Of a stretch of DNA of 64,000 nt, positions 27,411-37,035 are shown one piece after another. The notes under the pieces are model-generated. The model worked only from the letters and a program-made list of their open reading frames with translations. It was not told the DNA's origin and did not search any database. The stretch's first letter is position 1; each line of letters starts with the position of its first letter. The DNA is from a bacterium 1XD21-13 (GTDB lineage: Bacteria > Bacillota > Clostridia > Lachnospirales > Lachnospiraceae). The position numbers were made by a program, and so were the translations under genes. Location: assembly GCA_009917555.1 (NCBI GenBank), contig QZDX01000001.1:62001-126000 (forward strand), given 5' to 3'.

Positions 27411-29126
27411 CTAAAAACCGCCCGGTCCTCCTCCAGGCATTCCGCCGCCTCCCGGACTTCCTCCTCCGGGATTTCCTGCAGGTCCAAAGGTTATAAAGCT
27501 CCCTTCCTCCTCCATATTCATTTCCGGAAAGCCCTCTATACTGTCTGATCCCTGCACCATGGCAGTGGACAGGTAAACCTTCATTCCCTCCTTCAATTCT
27601 TCGCCTTTCACTTCCGTGTAATAATCCGTCTCAATTCCTGTCTCTACGACTACTTCTTTCTTCTCCCCATTGTCGTCTATGTAAAGAACGCTCTCACCCT
27701 TTTCATTGGTTTGTATGCAGTCATAGGGGACTGCCAGCGTATTCCTGCTTTCCTCCAGAGAAATACTGACCTTTGCCGTCATTCCAGGGCGCAGCCTCTC
27801 CTGACTTTCTTTTATTGTAATTTCCACCGCATAGGAAGCGGTTCCGCTGGCTGATCCCATCTGGCTGCCGCTTGTTCCAACAGGCGCCACATAGGTAACC
27901 TCTGCCTCCATCTCCGTATCACCCATGGAATCCGTTTTTACGTAGGCTGTCATTCCCTTGGAAATATCACAGATATCATATTCGTCTACGAATGCCTCAA
28001 CAAAAAAATGGCTCTGATCCTGTACCTGATAAATCTCCCCTCCCGCAAAGCTCTCTCCCTCCTCCACAGACAGGGAGGTGATAACTCCGGACATGGCCGC
28101 CCGCACTGTACAATCCTGAAACTGCTCCTCATAGTCCTCTATTTTCCGCTTTTCATCATTGTCTGTAATAAGTTGAGCATTCAATTTTGCCTTTTCATAG
28201 GTTTCACTTGCCTTTTCCAGGTTTTCCTCATAAACCTTTTGGGCATCCTCACGGGCCGACTGTGCCTGTTCATAAGAGCTGTATGCCTGACTGCTGGCTG
28301 TCTTTGCCTGCTCATAGGCGGATTTAGTCTGATTCTCCGCATTTTGTGCGGATTCGTACTCTTTCTTTGCAGTCTCATATGCTCTCTTTGCGCTCAACAG
28401 TGCCTCAAATTCATCCTTTACATCCTTAATTTCATCCTCTGTTGGATTTTCGTTAAGATTTCCCAAATATGCATCCAAATCATGAATCTGGATCCCGCTT
28501 GTTCCCTCATATGCCTTTGCCGCAGCTTCTGCCGTACTTTTGGCTTGCTCATAGGCTGCCTTTTTATCTTCCGTATTTACTCTGGCCTGTTCATAAGCAT
28601 TTTGAGCAACGCTTTCCTGCTCTGAGGCTCTGCCGTAAGCGCTTTTCGCCTCGTCACGCTTGTCTCTGGAATTTTGCAGGGTATCCTCCGCCTGCTTCAC
28701 GCTGTCCTGATATTGGGTTGTGTAGTCATTGCCTATAGAATCAAGCTTTTGATTTGTGCCGTAGTTATTTTTTGCCACAGACAAAGCCTCCTCAATATCA
28801 GAGGAATTAAAGCGACAGATAATATCGCCCTCCTGTACCACGTCGCCCACCTGAACGCAGACTTCCGTAACCTCCAGATTACTCAGGGCTGTTGTCCCGG
28901 TTTTTATTTCTAAGGATGCTACCGTTCCGGTTACGCTAATGGAATTGGTCAGATCCATGCGTTCTATTTCCGTGGTTTCAATTATTTTTTGCGGTTCTAT
29001 CTGAGGCTTCCTATTCTTCCTGTGCCTGAGCGCCAGATATCCTGTCAGCGCACACAAAAAGAGTATCAGAAGAATTATCAAACGTTTCCTGCTCTTTATA
29101 AAGCCAGTCACGCTTTTTAATACCAT
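27411..29126 (-). CDS. HlyD/MacA-like efflux adaptor
   Basis: A 571-residue adaptor. A membrane anchor lies at about residues 15-34, then a biotinyl-lipoyl half (about 60-115). A very long Ala/Gln/Glu-rich coiled coil follows (about 120-335, recurring S-A-Y-E-Q-A-K units), then the second lipoyl half, a beta-barrel and a membrane-proximal domain. The tail is Gly/Pro-rich (G-G-G-S-P-G-G-G-G-M-P-G-G-G). It is the first gene of the adaptor-ATPase-permease operon. The ribosome site is weak (AGAGAAG). Confidence 0.9.
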   Translation of the reverse strand: MVLKSVTGFIKSRKRLIILLILFLCALTGYLALRHRKNRKPQIEPQKIIETTEIERMDLTNSISVTGTVASLEIKTGTTALSNLEVTEVCVQVGDVVQEGDIICRFNSSDIEEALSVAKNNYGTNQKLDSIGNDYTTQYQDSVKQAEDTLQNSRDKRDEAKSAYGRASEQESVAQNAYEQARVNTEDKKAAYEQAKSTAEAAAKAYEGTSGIQIHDLDAYLGNLNENPTEDEIKDVKDEFEALLSAKRAYETAKKEYESAQNAENQTKSAYEQAKTASSQAYSSYEQAQSAREDAQKVYEENLEKASETYEKAKLNAQLITDNDEKRKIEDYEEQFQDCTVRAAMSGVITSLSVEEGESFAGGEIYQVQDQSHFFVEAFVDEYDICDISKGMTAYVKTDSMGDTEMEAEVTYVAPVGTSGSQMGSASGTASYAVEITIKESQERLRPGMTAKVSISLEESRNTLAVPYDCIQTNEKGESVLYIDDNGEKKEVVVETGIETDYYTEVKGEELKEGMKVYLSTAMVQGSDSIEGFPEMNMEEEGSFITFGPAGNPGGGSPGGGGMPGGGPGGF

Positions 29127-29283
29127 TCTGATACTTCTCTTTTCTCCCCCGGCCTTCTCCTGGGACTATTGCTTTTCTGTTTTTTCTTTGCTCCAAAGCT
29201 TCACGGGCTTTCCTCCTCGTCCTCTGTTTCCATGACGCGAACCAGATATTACAATTCTTTCCATTTGGCTCGCTTTGACTTGG

Positions 29284-29292
29284 AGTATACCA
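29284..29292 (-). promoter_or_regulatory. Extended -10 promoter of the efflux operon
   Basis: Minus strand TGGTATACT matches an extended -10. The -35 region is poor. It lies about 160 bases before the adaptor start, and the stretch 29127-29385 otherwise holds no gene. Confidence 0.45.
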
Positions 29293-29385
29293 TGGCTTTG
29301 TGTAGAGTTTTTGTTAAATCTGTGTAATTTGTGTGAGTATTTTATGATAATTCTGTGTTTGAATAAGCACTTCTTTCAACCACGC

Positions 29386-29760
29386 CTAAAGCTCTTTTAC
29401 TGCAATCGCTTCCACCTCACAGAGCACTCCCTTGGGAAGCTCCTTTACTGCCACACAGCTCCTTGCGGGTTTGGATACGAAGAATTCCTCATAAACCTGG
29501 TTAAAGGTTCCAAAATCCGCCATATCAGCCAAAAAGCAAGTAGTCTTGATTACATTCTCATAGCCGATTCCTGCGGCTTTCAAAATCTCTCCCACATTCT
29601 TGCAGCTCTGGCGGGCCTGCGCCTCAATCCCCTCCGGGATTTCACCGGTTTCCGGATTCACAGGAATCTGTCCGGATGAAAAAACGAATCCGTTTACCTC
29701 CATTCCCTGGGAATAAGGACCAATGGCTGCAGGAGCCTTTGTTGTTGCTATTGCTTTCAT
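29386..29760 (-). CDS. ridA: RidA family enamine/imine deaminase
   Basis: A 124-residue RidA. It has G-P-Y-S-Q near residue 14, the conserved Arg in P-A-R-S-C-V and the C-terminal C-E-V-E-A-I-A-V. RidA hydrolyses reactive 2-aminoacrylate released by PLP enzymes and so protects metabolism. Length is standard and AGGAGG precedes the ATG. Confidence 0.93.
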   Translation of the reverse strand: MKAIATTKAPAAIGPYSQGMEVNGFVFSSGQIPVNPETGEIPEGIEAQARQSCKNVGEILKAAGIGYENVIKTTCFLADMADFGTFNQVYEEFFVSKPARSCVAVKELPKGVLCEVEAIAVKEL

Positions 29761-29841
29761 CTTGCTTCCTCCTAATGATTTACTTTTTTATCACTTTATC
29801 TTGGTACGACGGCAGCCGTATTCAGATTTCTGCTAAAGCCT

Positions 29842-32460
29842 TTATTGAGGCGCTGCTATCTCTCCCTCCGGTACCCCTTGCTCGGGCTGAGGCTGGCCCT
29901 CTGGCTGTACCACGCCCTCGGGCATCATGCCGGTTTCCGCACCGGGCTGCACGATTCCGCCGATGAGGTTACCCGGATGCAGCGGACAGGGCATTGCTAC
30001 CAGCGGGGAACCGGATACATCATTATTCTCCGGCACCAAAGTAAGAATCCGATACTCATGAACCGGACAAGTATCCGTCGCCAGACCGCCACTCTCCACA
30101 CACGCCTCCCCGGTCACATGTACATTGCAAAACTCCGTAGGCTCCGTACCCACGGCAAAATATTCCGACTTCACCATGCCATCACAGACACCGGGAATCG
30201 GCAGCTTTCCTGAGGCCGCACAGACGGTTGCACTGGTCACGCTGTCCGGCTTCGGGAAGTCCTTATTTTCCAGATTCTCGTGAATTCGGGACATTACCTT
30301 TTTCCAGATTACCTTGTGATAAGTGGTCTCACCCTTGCCCAGCTTGTGGTTGTTGTCAAAACCTGCCCATATGCCCGCTGTGTAGTAAGGTGTATAACCC
30401 ACAAACCACACATCATTATTCTGAGAGGTTGTACCGGTTTTTCCGGCAATCGTCATTCCGTTGAACCGCACCGCACCGCCGGTACCCTGATTAACCACAT
30501 CCTTCATGGCGCTTGTCAAAAGCCACGCCGTGCTGTCCTTTAATACGGTCCGGGTATAGGATACCGTATTGTCAATCAATACATTGCCATCGTGATCCAA
30601 AATCCGGGTATAGAATACGGGCTTTGTGTAGACACCGCCATTGGCAATGGTGGCATACGCCGCTGTCAGCTCCAGATTACTTACACCCTTTGTAAGACCT
30701 CCCAGAGCCATGGACTGGGTATAATCATTACGTCCGCCTGCATCCGGTTCTTTTTGAAGACTTGTGATACCCATATTTTCCAGATACGTAATTCCAAGAG
30801 CCGGCGTAATATCCGTCAGAGTCTTAACCGCCACAATATTCATGGACTGCTCGATACCTTTGCGCAGGGAAGTCCAGCCCTGATATGCCTCTCCATTCCA
30901 GTTTCGAACCGGGCGGACCGGATTCTGATAATTGTAAGGAGCATCATACTGAGTGGTTGCAAGGCTCATACCGGCGGAATCCAGGGCCGGCGCATACGTA
31001 GATACGGGCTTAAAGGTAGAACCCGGCTGACGCACCGTATCCACCGCACGGTTCAGGGTCAGATTTGCTGTCTTTTCCCCCCGGCCGCCTACAATGCCTT
31101 TTACATAGCCGGTTGCCTGATCCATCACTACCATAGAGACCTGGGGCTGCACGGTCATCTCCACCCGCTCATATACCGTATCCCCTTCCTCCACTAAGGA
31201 CGCCTTATAGGCGTCAATGTGGGCCTGGGCATCCTCCTTTGTATCAAACAGCAGCTCGAATTTGGAGGATTCGTTCTGTTTGAAATATTCCTCCATCATT
31301 TCCTTACTGTAATTTTTCTGCTCTCCGTCCGGCTTGACAACCGTCAACGCATAGTCCAGCCCGATGCGGACATTGGCCGGATAATTCTCCTCATTGCTCA
31401 TCTCCTCATCCATAATGGCCTGAATCGCCGGGTCCTGCGCCGTCTCTATGGTCAAACCGCCCATATAGACCAGATTGTATACCTGCTGAGAGGTATAGCC
31501 CTTCATCTCCTGCAGATCATTGATCACCTGTTCAATGGCGGCATCTACATAGTAAGAAAATACCTCTGCGGAGTTCTTCACCTGATTGGTTGTCTGAATA
31601 CGGGCATACACATCATCTGCCATTGCCTCATCATACTCGCTCTGAGAAATGTACTCCTGCTCCAGCATATGATTCAGAACCAAGTCACGGCGTTCCCTAT
31701 TCTTTTCCTGATTGCTGATAGGATTATAGCCCGTAGGGCTCTTGGTAGTCCCTGCAATGACGGCAGCCTCGGAAATAGTCAGATCCTTCACATCCTTGTT
31801 AAAATAGCGATTTGCTGCTGCCTGGATTCCAAGGGCATTTTGTCCCAGATTGATGGTATTGAGATATGCCTCCAGAATCTCTTCCTTTGTCATATTCTTT
31901 TCCAGCTCCACCGCCAGATACTGCTCTTGAAGCTTACGCTCTACCTTCTCCGCCAAGGTACTCTCACTCATAAAATCAAACACGCTGTTTTTTAACAGCT
32001 GCTGAGTAATCGTACTTGCTCCCTCAGTCTTTTTAAAGCCACTGGCCACACCACGCACGCCTGCACGGACAATTCCCTTCAGGTCAATACCATTATGCTC
32101 GTAAAATCGCTCATCCTCAATGGCTACAAAAGCATCCTGCACATGCTTGGGAACATTTTCAATATCCACCCATACACGGTTTGAGCCTGCGGCCACCAGC
32201 TCTGCCATTTGATTGCCCTGTGAGTCCACCATCACCGATTTATATCCACGGGGAATGACACTGGTACTGTCAATATCCGGGGCATTATCAATCACGCCCT
32301 TTACAACGCCAACCCCGGCACACAGTCCCGCAACACCTACGGCCAGCAGGCAGATGAGAAACGCTTTTATGAATACAACACTTGCTTTCTTACCGACTTT
32401 TGCAGTTTTGGAGTTCATAGACTTCTGCTTTTTAGAAGTCCCTTTTTTTCCATAATTCAT
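29842..32460 (-). CDS. Class A penicillin-binding protein (transglycosylase/transpeptidase)
   Basis: An 872-residue bifunctional peptidoglycan synthase. A basic cytoplasmic N-terminus is followed by one membrane anchor (about 24-50). The GT51 domain shows E-D-E-R-F-Y-E-H-N-G and T-I-T-Q-Q-L-L-K. The transpeptidase domain has S-T-F-K, S-M-N and K-T-G-T in order. The C-terminus is Pro/Gln/Glu-rich, as in several Gram-positive PBP1a homologues. The ATG at 32460 has AGGAGG seven bases upstream, in contrast to the start nine codons earlier. Confidence 0.95.
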   Translation of the reverse strand: MNYGKKGTSKKQKSMNSKTAKVGKKASVVFIKAFLICLLAVGVAGLCAGVGVVKGVIDNAPDIDSTSVIPRGYKSVMVDSQGNQMAELVAAGSNRVWVDIENVPKHVQDAFVAIEDERFYEHNGIDLKGIVRAGVRGVASGFKKTEGASTITQQLLKNSVFDFMSESTLAEKVERKLQEQYLAVELEKNMTKEEILEAYLNTINLGQNALGIQAAANRYFNKDVKDLTISEAAVIAGTTKSPTGYNPISNQEKNRERRDLVLNHMLEQEYISQSEYDEAMADDVYARIQTTNQVKNSAEVFSYYVDAAIEQVINDLQEMKGYTSQQVYNLVYMGGLTIETAQDPAIQAIMDEEMSNEENYPANVRIGLDYALTVVKPDGEQKNYSKEMMEEYFKQNESSKFELLFDTKEDAQAHIDAYKASLVEEGDTVYERVEMTVQPQVSMVVMDQATGYVKGIVGGRGEKTANLTLNRAVDTVRQPGSTFKPVSTYAPALDSAGMSLATTQYDAPYNYQNPVRPVRNWNGEAYQGWTSLRKGIEQSMNIVAVKTLTDITPALGITYLENMGITSLQKEPDAGGRNDYTQSMALGGLTKGVSNLELTAAYATIANGGVYTKPVFYTRILDHDGNVLIDNTVSYTRTVLKDSTAWLLTSAMKDVVNQGTGGAVRFNGMTIAGKTGTTSQNNDVWFVGYTPYYTAGIWAGFDNNHKLGKGETTYHKVIWKKVMSRIHENLENKDFPKPDSVTSATVCAASGKLPIPGVCDGMVKSEYFAVGTEPTEFCNVHVTGEACVESGGLATDTCPVHEYRILTLVPENNDVSGSPLVAMPCPLHPGNLIGGIVQPGAETGMMPEGVVQPEGQPQPEQGVPEGEIAAPQ

Positions 32461-32539
32461 GCTATAGCCTCCTCTACATCCAATCATTATAACAAATATT
32501 TCCGCCGGAATAAAGCATAAAATAAAAATTCACATTTTC

Positions 32540-32568
32540 TTGCGTTTTTTATAAGGTTTCTTTATAAT
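32540..32568 (+). promoter_or_regulatory. Promoter of the yigZ-cotH operon
   Basis: TTGCGT (32540-32545) and TATAAT (32563-32568) are spaced 17 bases. It drives the plus-strand genes starting at 32715. A second TATAAT at 32661-32666 lacks a -35 box. Confidence 0.6.
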
Positions 32569-32714
32569 AATCTAAACGTAAGCCTTTAAGCCTTAAGGCA
32601 CCTTGTCACATCTTTTTTGTCCCCTGACAGCTTTCGACAGGCTTTGCGGCCCGGGACCTGTATAATACTCTTCGAAGTCACCCATGTGAAAATCAATGTA
32701 AAAAGGAGAGTATC

Positions 32715-33023
32715 ATGCAAAAGGAATTTTTAATCGAAACCCGTGCTGTGGCGGATGAAAAGGGGCATTTATTGAACCTGAAATACTATCTGATCGAGGA
32801 AGAACAGCCAAAGTCCATGGCCCCCCTCTACCGAATCTGCATCAAAAAATCTATGGCGGAAAAGCCAGGTGTGGAGGAAGCAGAGAGTACCCCGCCCGTC
32901 TCTCATTCGGAAATTTTTGCCCGGCAGATGCTCCGGCAGCTTATCACAAACGCGGTGACACCTGTATGCCTGCTGGAGATTGTGGACGATATGATGACGG
33001 GAGAGAGTGGACAGGCTTCCTAA
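32715..33023 (+). CDS. Small protein, possibly DUF6514
   Basis: A 102-residue soluble protein that I place only tentatively in the DUF6514 family, small Lachnospiraceae proteins of unknown function. It begins with a beta-rich stretch (L-N-L-K-Y-Y-L-I-E-E) and ends with a helix (R-Q-M-L-R-Q-L-I-T-N-A-V-T-P-V-C-L-L-E). No signal peptide or catalytic motif is visible. AAGGAG lies before the ATG. It leads a three-gene operon, 15 bases ahead of yigZ. Confidence 0.75.
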   Translation: MQKEFLIETRAVADEKGHLLNLKYYLIEEEQPKSMAPLYRICIKKSMAEKPGVEEAESTPPVSHSEIFARQMLRQLITNAVTPVCLLEIVDDMMTGESGQAS

Positions 33024-33038
33024 CGGAAAGGAGCCTTT

Positions 33039-33719
33039 ATGTCAGAATCCTATAAGTTTACCTACATAGGCGGAACCGGAGAGATTGTGGAAAAGAAATC
33101 CCGTTTCATTGCCACCGTAGAGCCGGTAAAGTCTGAGGAGGAGGCCCTGGCCTTCATAGAACGTATCCGAAAGCAATATTGGGACGCCTCCCACAACTGT
33201 ACGGCCTTTACCGTTGGTCAGAACCATCAGCTCACCCGCTGCAGTGACGATCGGGAGCCTGCCGGAACTGCCGGGAGGCCTATGCTGGATGTGCTGCTTG
33301 GTGAGGATCTGCACGATACTGCCGTAGTGGTTACACGCTACTTTGGAGGCACCCTGCTGGGTACCGGCGGCCTGGTACGCGCCTATGGCTCCGCTGTTCG
33401 GGAAGGCCTCCGCAATGCCGTAATCCTGGAAAAGCATCCGGGAATACGCTTGTCCATTGAAACAGATTACAATGGAATCGGAAAAATACAGTATCTTTTG
33501 AACCATGCCCATATCCCCATTCTTCATTCCGAGTATACGGACTCCGTTTTCTTAGAGGCTCTCGTTCCCGATTCTATCCTGTCCTCCACCATTTCCGCGA
33601 TTACGGAGGGAACCAGTGGACAGGCTGTATTGACTCCAGGGGATCGCTGCCAATATGCACTTTTGGAGAGTGAGATTCTTTTATTTGAGGAGGAAGGCAA
33701 ATGCGAAGCATTTCTCTGA
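33039..33719 (+). CDS. yigZ: YigZ/IMPACT family protein
   Basis: A 226-residue protein of the YigZ/IMPACT family. It has R-C-S-D-D-R-E-P-A-G-T-A-G-R-P-M and V-V-V-T-R-Y-F-G-G-T-L-L-G-T-G-G-L. Homologues relate to GCN1-interacting IMPACT and to ribosome-linked stress, but the bacterial role is unclear. The C-terminus is unusual: the frame reads ...F-E-E-E-G-K-C-E-A-F-L, yet removal of an 87-bp insertion would end it at ...E-E-E-G-K with TGA overlapping the next ATG. Confidence 0.92.
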   Translation: MSESYKFTYIGGTGEIVEKKSRFIATVEPVKSEEEALAFIERIRKQYWDASHNCTAFTVGQNHQLTRCSDDREPAGTAGRPMLDVLLGEDLHDTAVVVTRYFGGTLLGTGGLVRAYGSAVREGLRNAVILEKHPGIRLSIETDYNGIGKIQYLLNHAHIPILHSEYTDSVFLEALVPDSILSSTISAITEGTSGQAVLTPGDRCQYALLESEILLFEEEGKCEAFL

Positions 33720-33790
33720 ATGCCTTCCGACGACTCGCCGCCGAACCGGCGGTGAGGGGGCATTACTTTAGACTAGGAGGAAGGCAAATG
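33688..33790 (+). repeat. 87-bp insertion duplicating the yigZ-cotH ribosome site
   Basis: The 16-mer AGGAGGAAGGCAAATG occurs at 33688-33703 and again at 33775-33790. Between the copies is a hairpin-rich stretch (CTCGCCGCC with GGCGGTGAG, and AATGCC with GGCATT). Deleting one unit of 87 bases (29 codons) restores an ATGA overlap between yigZ and cotH. Confidence 0.75.
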
Positions 33791-36211
33791 AAGCCCTTAC
33801 ACCGACGTAATCTGCTGCTGTTGAGCCTTTTTATCACAGGCTCTTTCCTTTTTGGAATCTTTTTTCTCCTCTCTTCCTATTATCGCGCCCATCCCGCCAA
33901 CCCCGCCTTTCTTCTTCAAATCAATGAGGTTTGCACGGTAAATCCCGGAACGGCTGACGGTGAAGGAATTATATACAAGGACTATGTAGAATTATACAAT
34001 CCCTCAGATCGGGACATCTCTCTGGAGCATGTCTTCCTGTCAGACAGCACTAAGGATTTTTCTCTTGGCCCCTTACCCGCCGATATCATCGGGGCCGGTG
34101 GATATTATGTGGTCTATACTGATGGTGTGGAGGACCTTCCCTTTGGTCTGTCGGAAAATGAAACCCTGACGCTAAGCTACTGCACAGAAAATGAGGACGG
34201 CTCTAAAAGCTTTTCTCCTATTGATTCCCTTTTTATTCCCTCCCTGGAACGCGGTGCCGTATATGCACGCCCGGAGGATGGAAAGGAGGACCCGGTTCCC
34301 ATGTGTCCTTCCCCCGGCCGTTCCAACCAGACAGCCACCCTTTTCCTGGAAGCCCCTTCCTTCTCCGTGGAAAGCGGCTTTTATAAAGGCCCCCTTACCC
34401 TGGAGCTTCAAGCTGCCCATGAGCAGTCCATTTACTATACATTAGATGGAAGCGAGCCCACCCCTGACTCCCCTCTCTATACGGAGCCATTGACGCTTGC
34501 TGATCCCAGCTCTCAAAGCAATGTATATTCTGACCGTGAGGACATTACCACTGAGCTTACCGGTTATGCCGCTCCCGAAGGTCCTGTGGACAAAGGGATA
34601 GTCCTGCGGGCCGCCGCGTATGATGATAAGGGGAATTACAGCAGAACCATTACATCCGTCTACTTCCTGGACTTTGAAGAGAAGGCCGGCTGCGAAGATA
34701 TTCCCATCCTGTCCCTGGTCACAGACCCTGAGAATCTTTTTGATGACGAGAAGGGAATCTATATTCGGGGCTCTCGCTATGATGAGGGCCTGGAGCATGT
34801 GGAAATCAGCCCGGATCTGCCCTGGTCCGAATTAACGGATTACTTGAATTACTATTTGGAGGGCTCAGAAGCCGAGCGCCCTGCACACCTTACCTTTTTT
34901 GACCGTGAACATACCCTTCTCGCCCAGCAGGAATGTGGAATCCGCGTCCGCGGCAATGCATCACGGGATTTTCCCCAAAAGAGCCTTACGCTTTTTTCCA
35001 GAAATCGTTATGAGACAAAGACCTTTGCTCCCGTTTTTTTCGATACGGGCTTTTCCTATCCCAGCCTGATCCTAAGCAACGGAAGCCAGCTGAAAAAGGT
35101 ATTTTTCGCCTCCCTGGCGGAAGGGCGCAATACCGCCTCCCAGCAGTACACGCCCTGTCAGGTGTTTCTCAACGGGGAATATTGGGGAATGTATTATCTG
35201 ATGGAAAAATACTCTTCAGAATACCTGGAAAGCTATTATGGCATAGAGGCTGAACAGGCTCTCCTGGTCAAAAACAGCTGGGAGGTTCAAGAGGGTAACT
35301 ATGAGGATGCCTCTCGCTTTAAAGACCTGAAGGAGCTTTTGAAGCAGGACATGTCTGATCCGCAGCTATACCAGGAGCTTCTCACCCAGATGGATATGCA
35401 GAGCTTTATTGACTGGATGTGCACCAATATCTACATTGCTAACACAGACACAAAGCCTCTTGGCGGAAATGTATTTACCTGGAAGTCGGCCGTCTCCGGC
35501 GAAGGAGAATTCCAGGACGGGAAATGGCGCTGGATGCTCTACGATCTGGACGATTCCTTGGGTGTGGGCATTGACATCGGTGTGCCGGCCTATGCCATCG
35601 ATTCCTTTGTGGAACATGCCGGCTATGCCCCCAGTGGCTTTCTGGAGGATGAGCCCATGCCCACTCTTATGAAAAATGAGGATTTTTGCCAGCAGTTTGT
35701 CCTAACCTTCATGGATATGGCCAATGACTGCTTCCATCCCTCCCAGGTATTACCGCTGCTCGACCAGATAGAGGCTGAATATAAAAATGCGGCCATCAAA
35801 AGCTATGAGCGCTGGAATACAAACCCCCTGGACACTCCCTTCCCGGAACAGGTAGAGGAGCTCCGCAGCTTTTTTTCCAACCGCTATGACGCAATCGTTC
35901 CCTGCCTTGCCGCACATTTTTCTCTGGAAGGGGATCTGGTTCCATTGACCTTGTCCGTAAACACTTCCCAGGGCGGCATTGTCACTCTGAACACCTTGAC
36001 CCCCGATCTCTCGGACCAACCCTGGACCGGAAGCTACTATACGGATTTCCCCGTCACTCTCACTGCTTCTCCCTATGAAGGCTATACCTTCACAGGCTGG
36101 GAAGTAAAGAACTGTGAAGCTCTCTCCGATGTCTCCGCTCCAAGCCTTCAGGTACAGCTAAAGGATGGCACCCAGCCTTCCATAAAGGCCATTTTTCAAG
36201 AGCAGCCATAA
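33788..36211 (+). CDS. Membrane-anchored CotH-kinase/lamin-tail surface protein
   Basis: An 808-residue protein. A signal anchor lies at about residues 10-32. A lamin-tail-like domain follows (about 44-165, L-Q-I-N-E-V-C... Y-V-E-L-Y-N-P-S), then a chitobiase C-terminal-like segment (about 190-245, Y-Y-T-L-D-G-S-E-P-T-P). The CotH kinase-like core is at about 300-680, with Y-W-G-M-Y-Y-L-M-E-K and W-R-W-M-L-Y-D-L-D-D-S-L-G. An InlB-type beta repeat ends the protein (G-Y-T-F-T-G-W-E). CotH in Bacillus phosphorylates spore coat proteins. This version is extracytoplasmic, so substrate and ATP source are unclear. AGGAGG lies seven bases before the ATG. Confidence 0.88.
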   Translation: MKPLHRRNLLLLSLFITGSFLFGIFFLLSSYYRAHPANPAFLLQINEVCTVNPGTADGEGIIYKDYVELYNPSDRDISLEHVFLSDSTKDFSLGPLPADIIGAGGYYVVYTDGVEDLPFGLSENETLTLSYCTENEDGSKSFSPIDSLFIPSLERGAVYARPEDGKEDPVPMCPSPGRSNQTATLFLEAPSFSVESGFYKGPLTLELQAAHEQSIYYTLDGSEPTPDSPLYTEPLTLADPSSQSNVYSDREDITTELTGYAAPEGPVDKGIVLRAAAYDDKGNYSRTITSVYFLDFEEKAGCEDIPILSLVTDPENLFDDEKGIYIRGSRYDEGLEHVEISPDLPWSELTDYLNYYLEGSEAERPAHLTFFDREHTLLAQQECGIRVRGNASRDFPQKSLTLFSRNRYETKTFAPVFFDTGFSYPSLILSNGSQLKKVFFASLAEGRNTASQQYTPCQVFLNGEYWGMYYLMEKYSSEYLESYYGIEAEQALLVKNSWEVQEGNYEDASRFKDLKELLKQDMSDPQLYQELLTQMDMQSFIDWMCTNIYIANTDTKPLGGNVFTWKSAVSGEGEFQDGKWRWMLYDLDDSLGVGIDIGVPAYAIDSFVEHAGYAPSGFLEDEPMPTLMKNEDFCQQFVLTFMDMANDCFHPSQVLPLLDQIEAEYKNAAIKSYERWNTNPLDTPFPEQVEELRSFFSNRYDAIVPCLAAHFSLEGDLVPLTLSVNTSQGGIVTLNTLTPDLSDQPWTGSYYTDFPVTLTASPYEGYTFTGWEVKNCEALSDVSAPSLQVQLKDGTQPSIKAIFQEQP

Positions 36212-36223
36212 ATAAGGATCAAA

Positions 36224-36260
36224 AGAAGAGCCGTCCCCTCTCGGAAAACGGCTCTTTTTG
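36224..36260. terminator. Terminator after cotH-like gene
   Basis: AAGAGCCGT (36226-36234) pairs with ACGGCTCTT (36248-36256), followed on the plus strand by TTTG. On the minus strand the stem is followed by CTTTTG, so it may also serve the ula operon. Confidence 0.85.
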
Positions 36261-36277
36261 TCTGCATATATTTGCTC

Positions 36278-36976
36278 TTAGGATCTCTTGATCTGTCCGT
36301 AATAAGCATTGGCTCCATGCTTTCTCAGGAAATGCTTATCCTGAATCACCTGAGGCGCCGGTGCCACGCTTGGCATCAGCAACTCCGTACGGCAGGCCAT
36401 CTTGGCCACTTCCTCGAGAACCACCGCATTGTGCACCGCATTATCCGCATCCGTACCCCAAGTAAAGGGACCGTGGTTGGTGCAGAGCACGCCGGGAATA
36501 TGCATGGGGTTCTTCCCCTCAAAGGTCTCAATGATCACCAGCCCTGTATTCTTCTCATACTCACCGTTAATCTCCTCCGCCGTCAGGCTGCGCGCGCAGG
36601 GGATCTCCCCATAAAAGTAATCCGCATGGGTGGTTCCGTAGCAAGGAATACTTCTCCCCGCCTGCGCCCAAGAGGTTGCCCAGGGGGAATGGGTATGCAC
36701 AATACCGCCCACCTCCGTAAATGCCTTATAGAGCTCCAGATGAGTAGGCGTATCGGAGGAAGGATTGTAATCGCCCTCCACCTTATTGCCATCCAGATCC
36801 ATGACAACCATATCCTCCGGTTTGAGCTCATCGTAGTCTACTCCGCTGGGCTTAATCACAAATAAGCCGCTTGCCCGGTCGATGCCGCTGACATTTCCCC
36901 AGGTATAGGTAATCAGACCTCTTCTGGGAAGCTCCATATTGGCTTCGTAAACCTGCTTTTTCAGTGCTTCTAACAT
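36278..36976 (-). CDS. ulaF: L-ribulose-5-phosphate 4-epimerase
   Basis: A 232-residue AraD/UlaF-type class II aldolase-fold epimerase. It interconverts L-ribulose-5-phosphate and D-xylulose-5-phosphate. The zinc ligands appear as H-T-H-S in V-H-T-H-S-P-W-A, plus the later His in N-H-G-P-F-T-W-G. Its place as the last gene after ulaE, downstream of a UlaABC-type PTS, points to ascorbate catabolism and hence to ulaF, although by sequence araD is equally possible. Confidence 0.9.
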   Translation of the reverse strand: MLEALKKQVYEANMELPRRGLITYTWGNVSGIDRASGLFVIKPSGVDYDELKPEDMVVMDLDGNKVEGDYNPSSDTPTHLELYKAFTEVGGIVHTHSPWATSWAQAGRSIPCYGTTHADYFYGEIPCARSLTAEEINGEYEKNTGLVIIETFEGKNPMHIPGVLCTNHGPFTWGTDADNAVHNAVVLEEVAKMACRTELLMPSVAPAPQVIQDKHFLRKHGANAYYGQIKRS

Positions 36977-37035
36977 TTTCTTTCTCCTTCCTTGTCCTTA
37001 AAGCTCATCTGATAAAAACAGCCTTCAGATACGCT

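Noticed and set aside
28181-28640. Periodic repeats that could suggest a CRISPR array or tandem repeat
   Set aside because: They are the coding sequence of an Ala/Gln-rich coiled coil in the efflux adaptor; repeats vary and spacing follows codons.
29166-29204. Possible 12-codon leader peptide before the efflux adaptor (GTG after AGGAGG)
   Set aside because: The ribosome site is good, but with no conservation or regulatory codons visible it cannot be told from chance.
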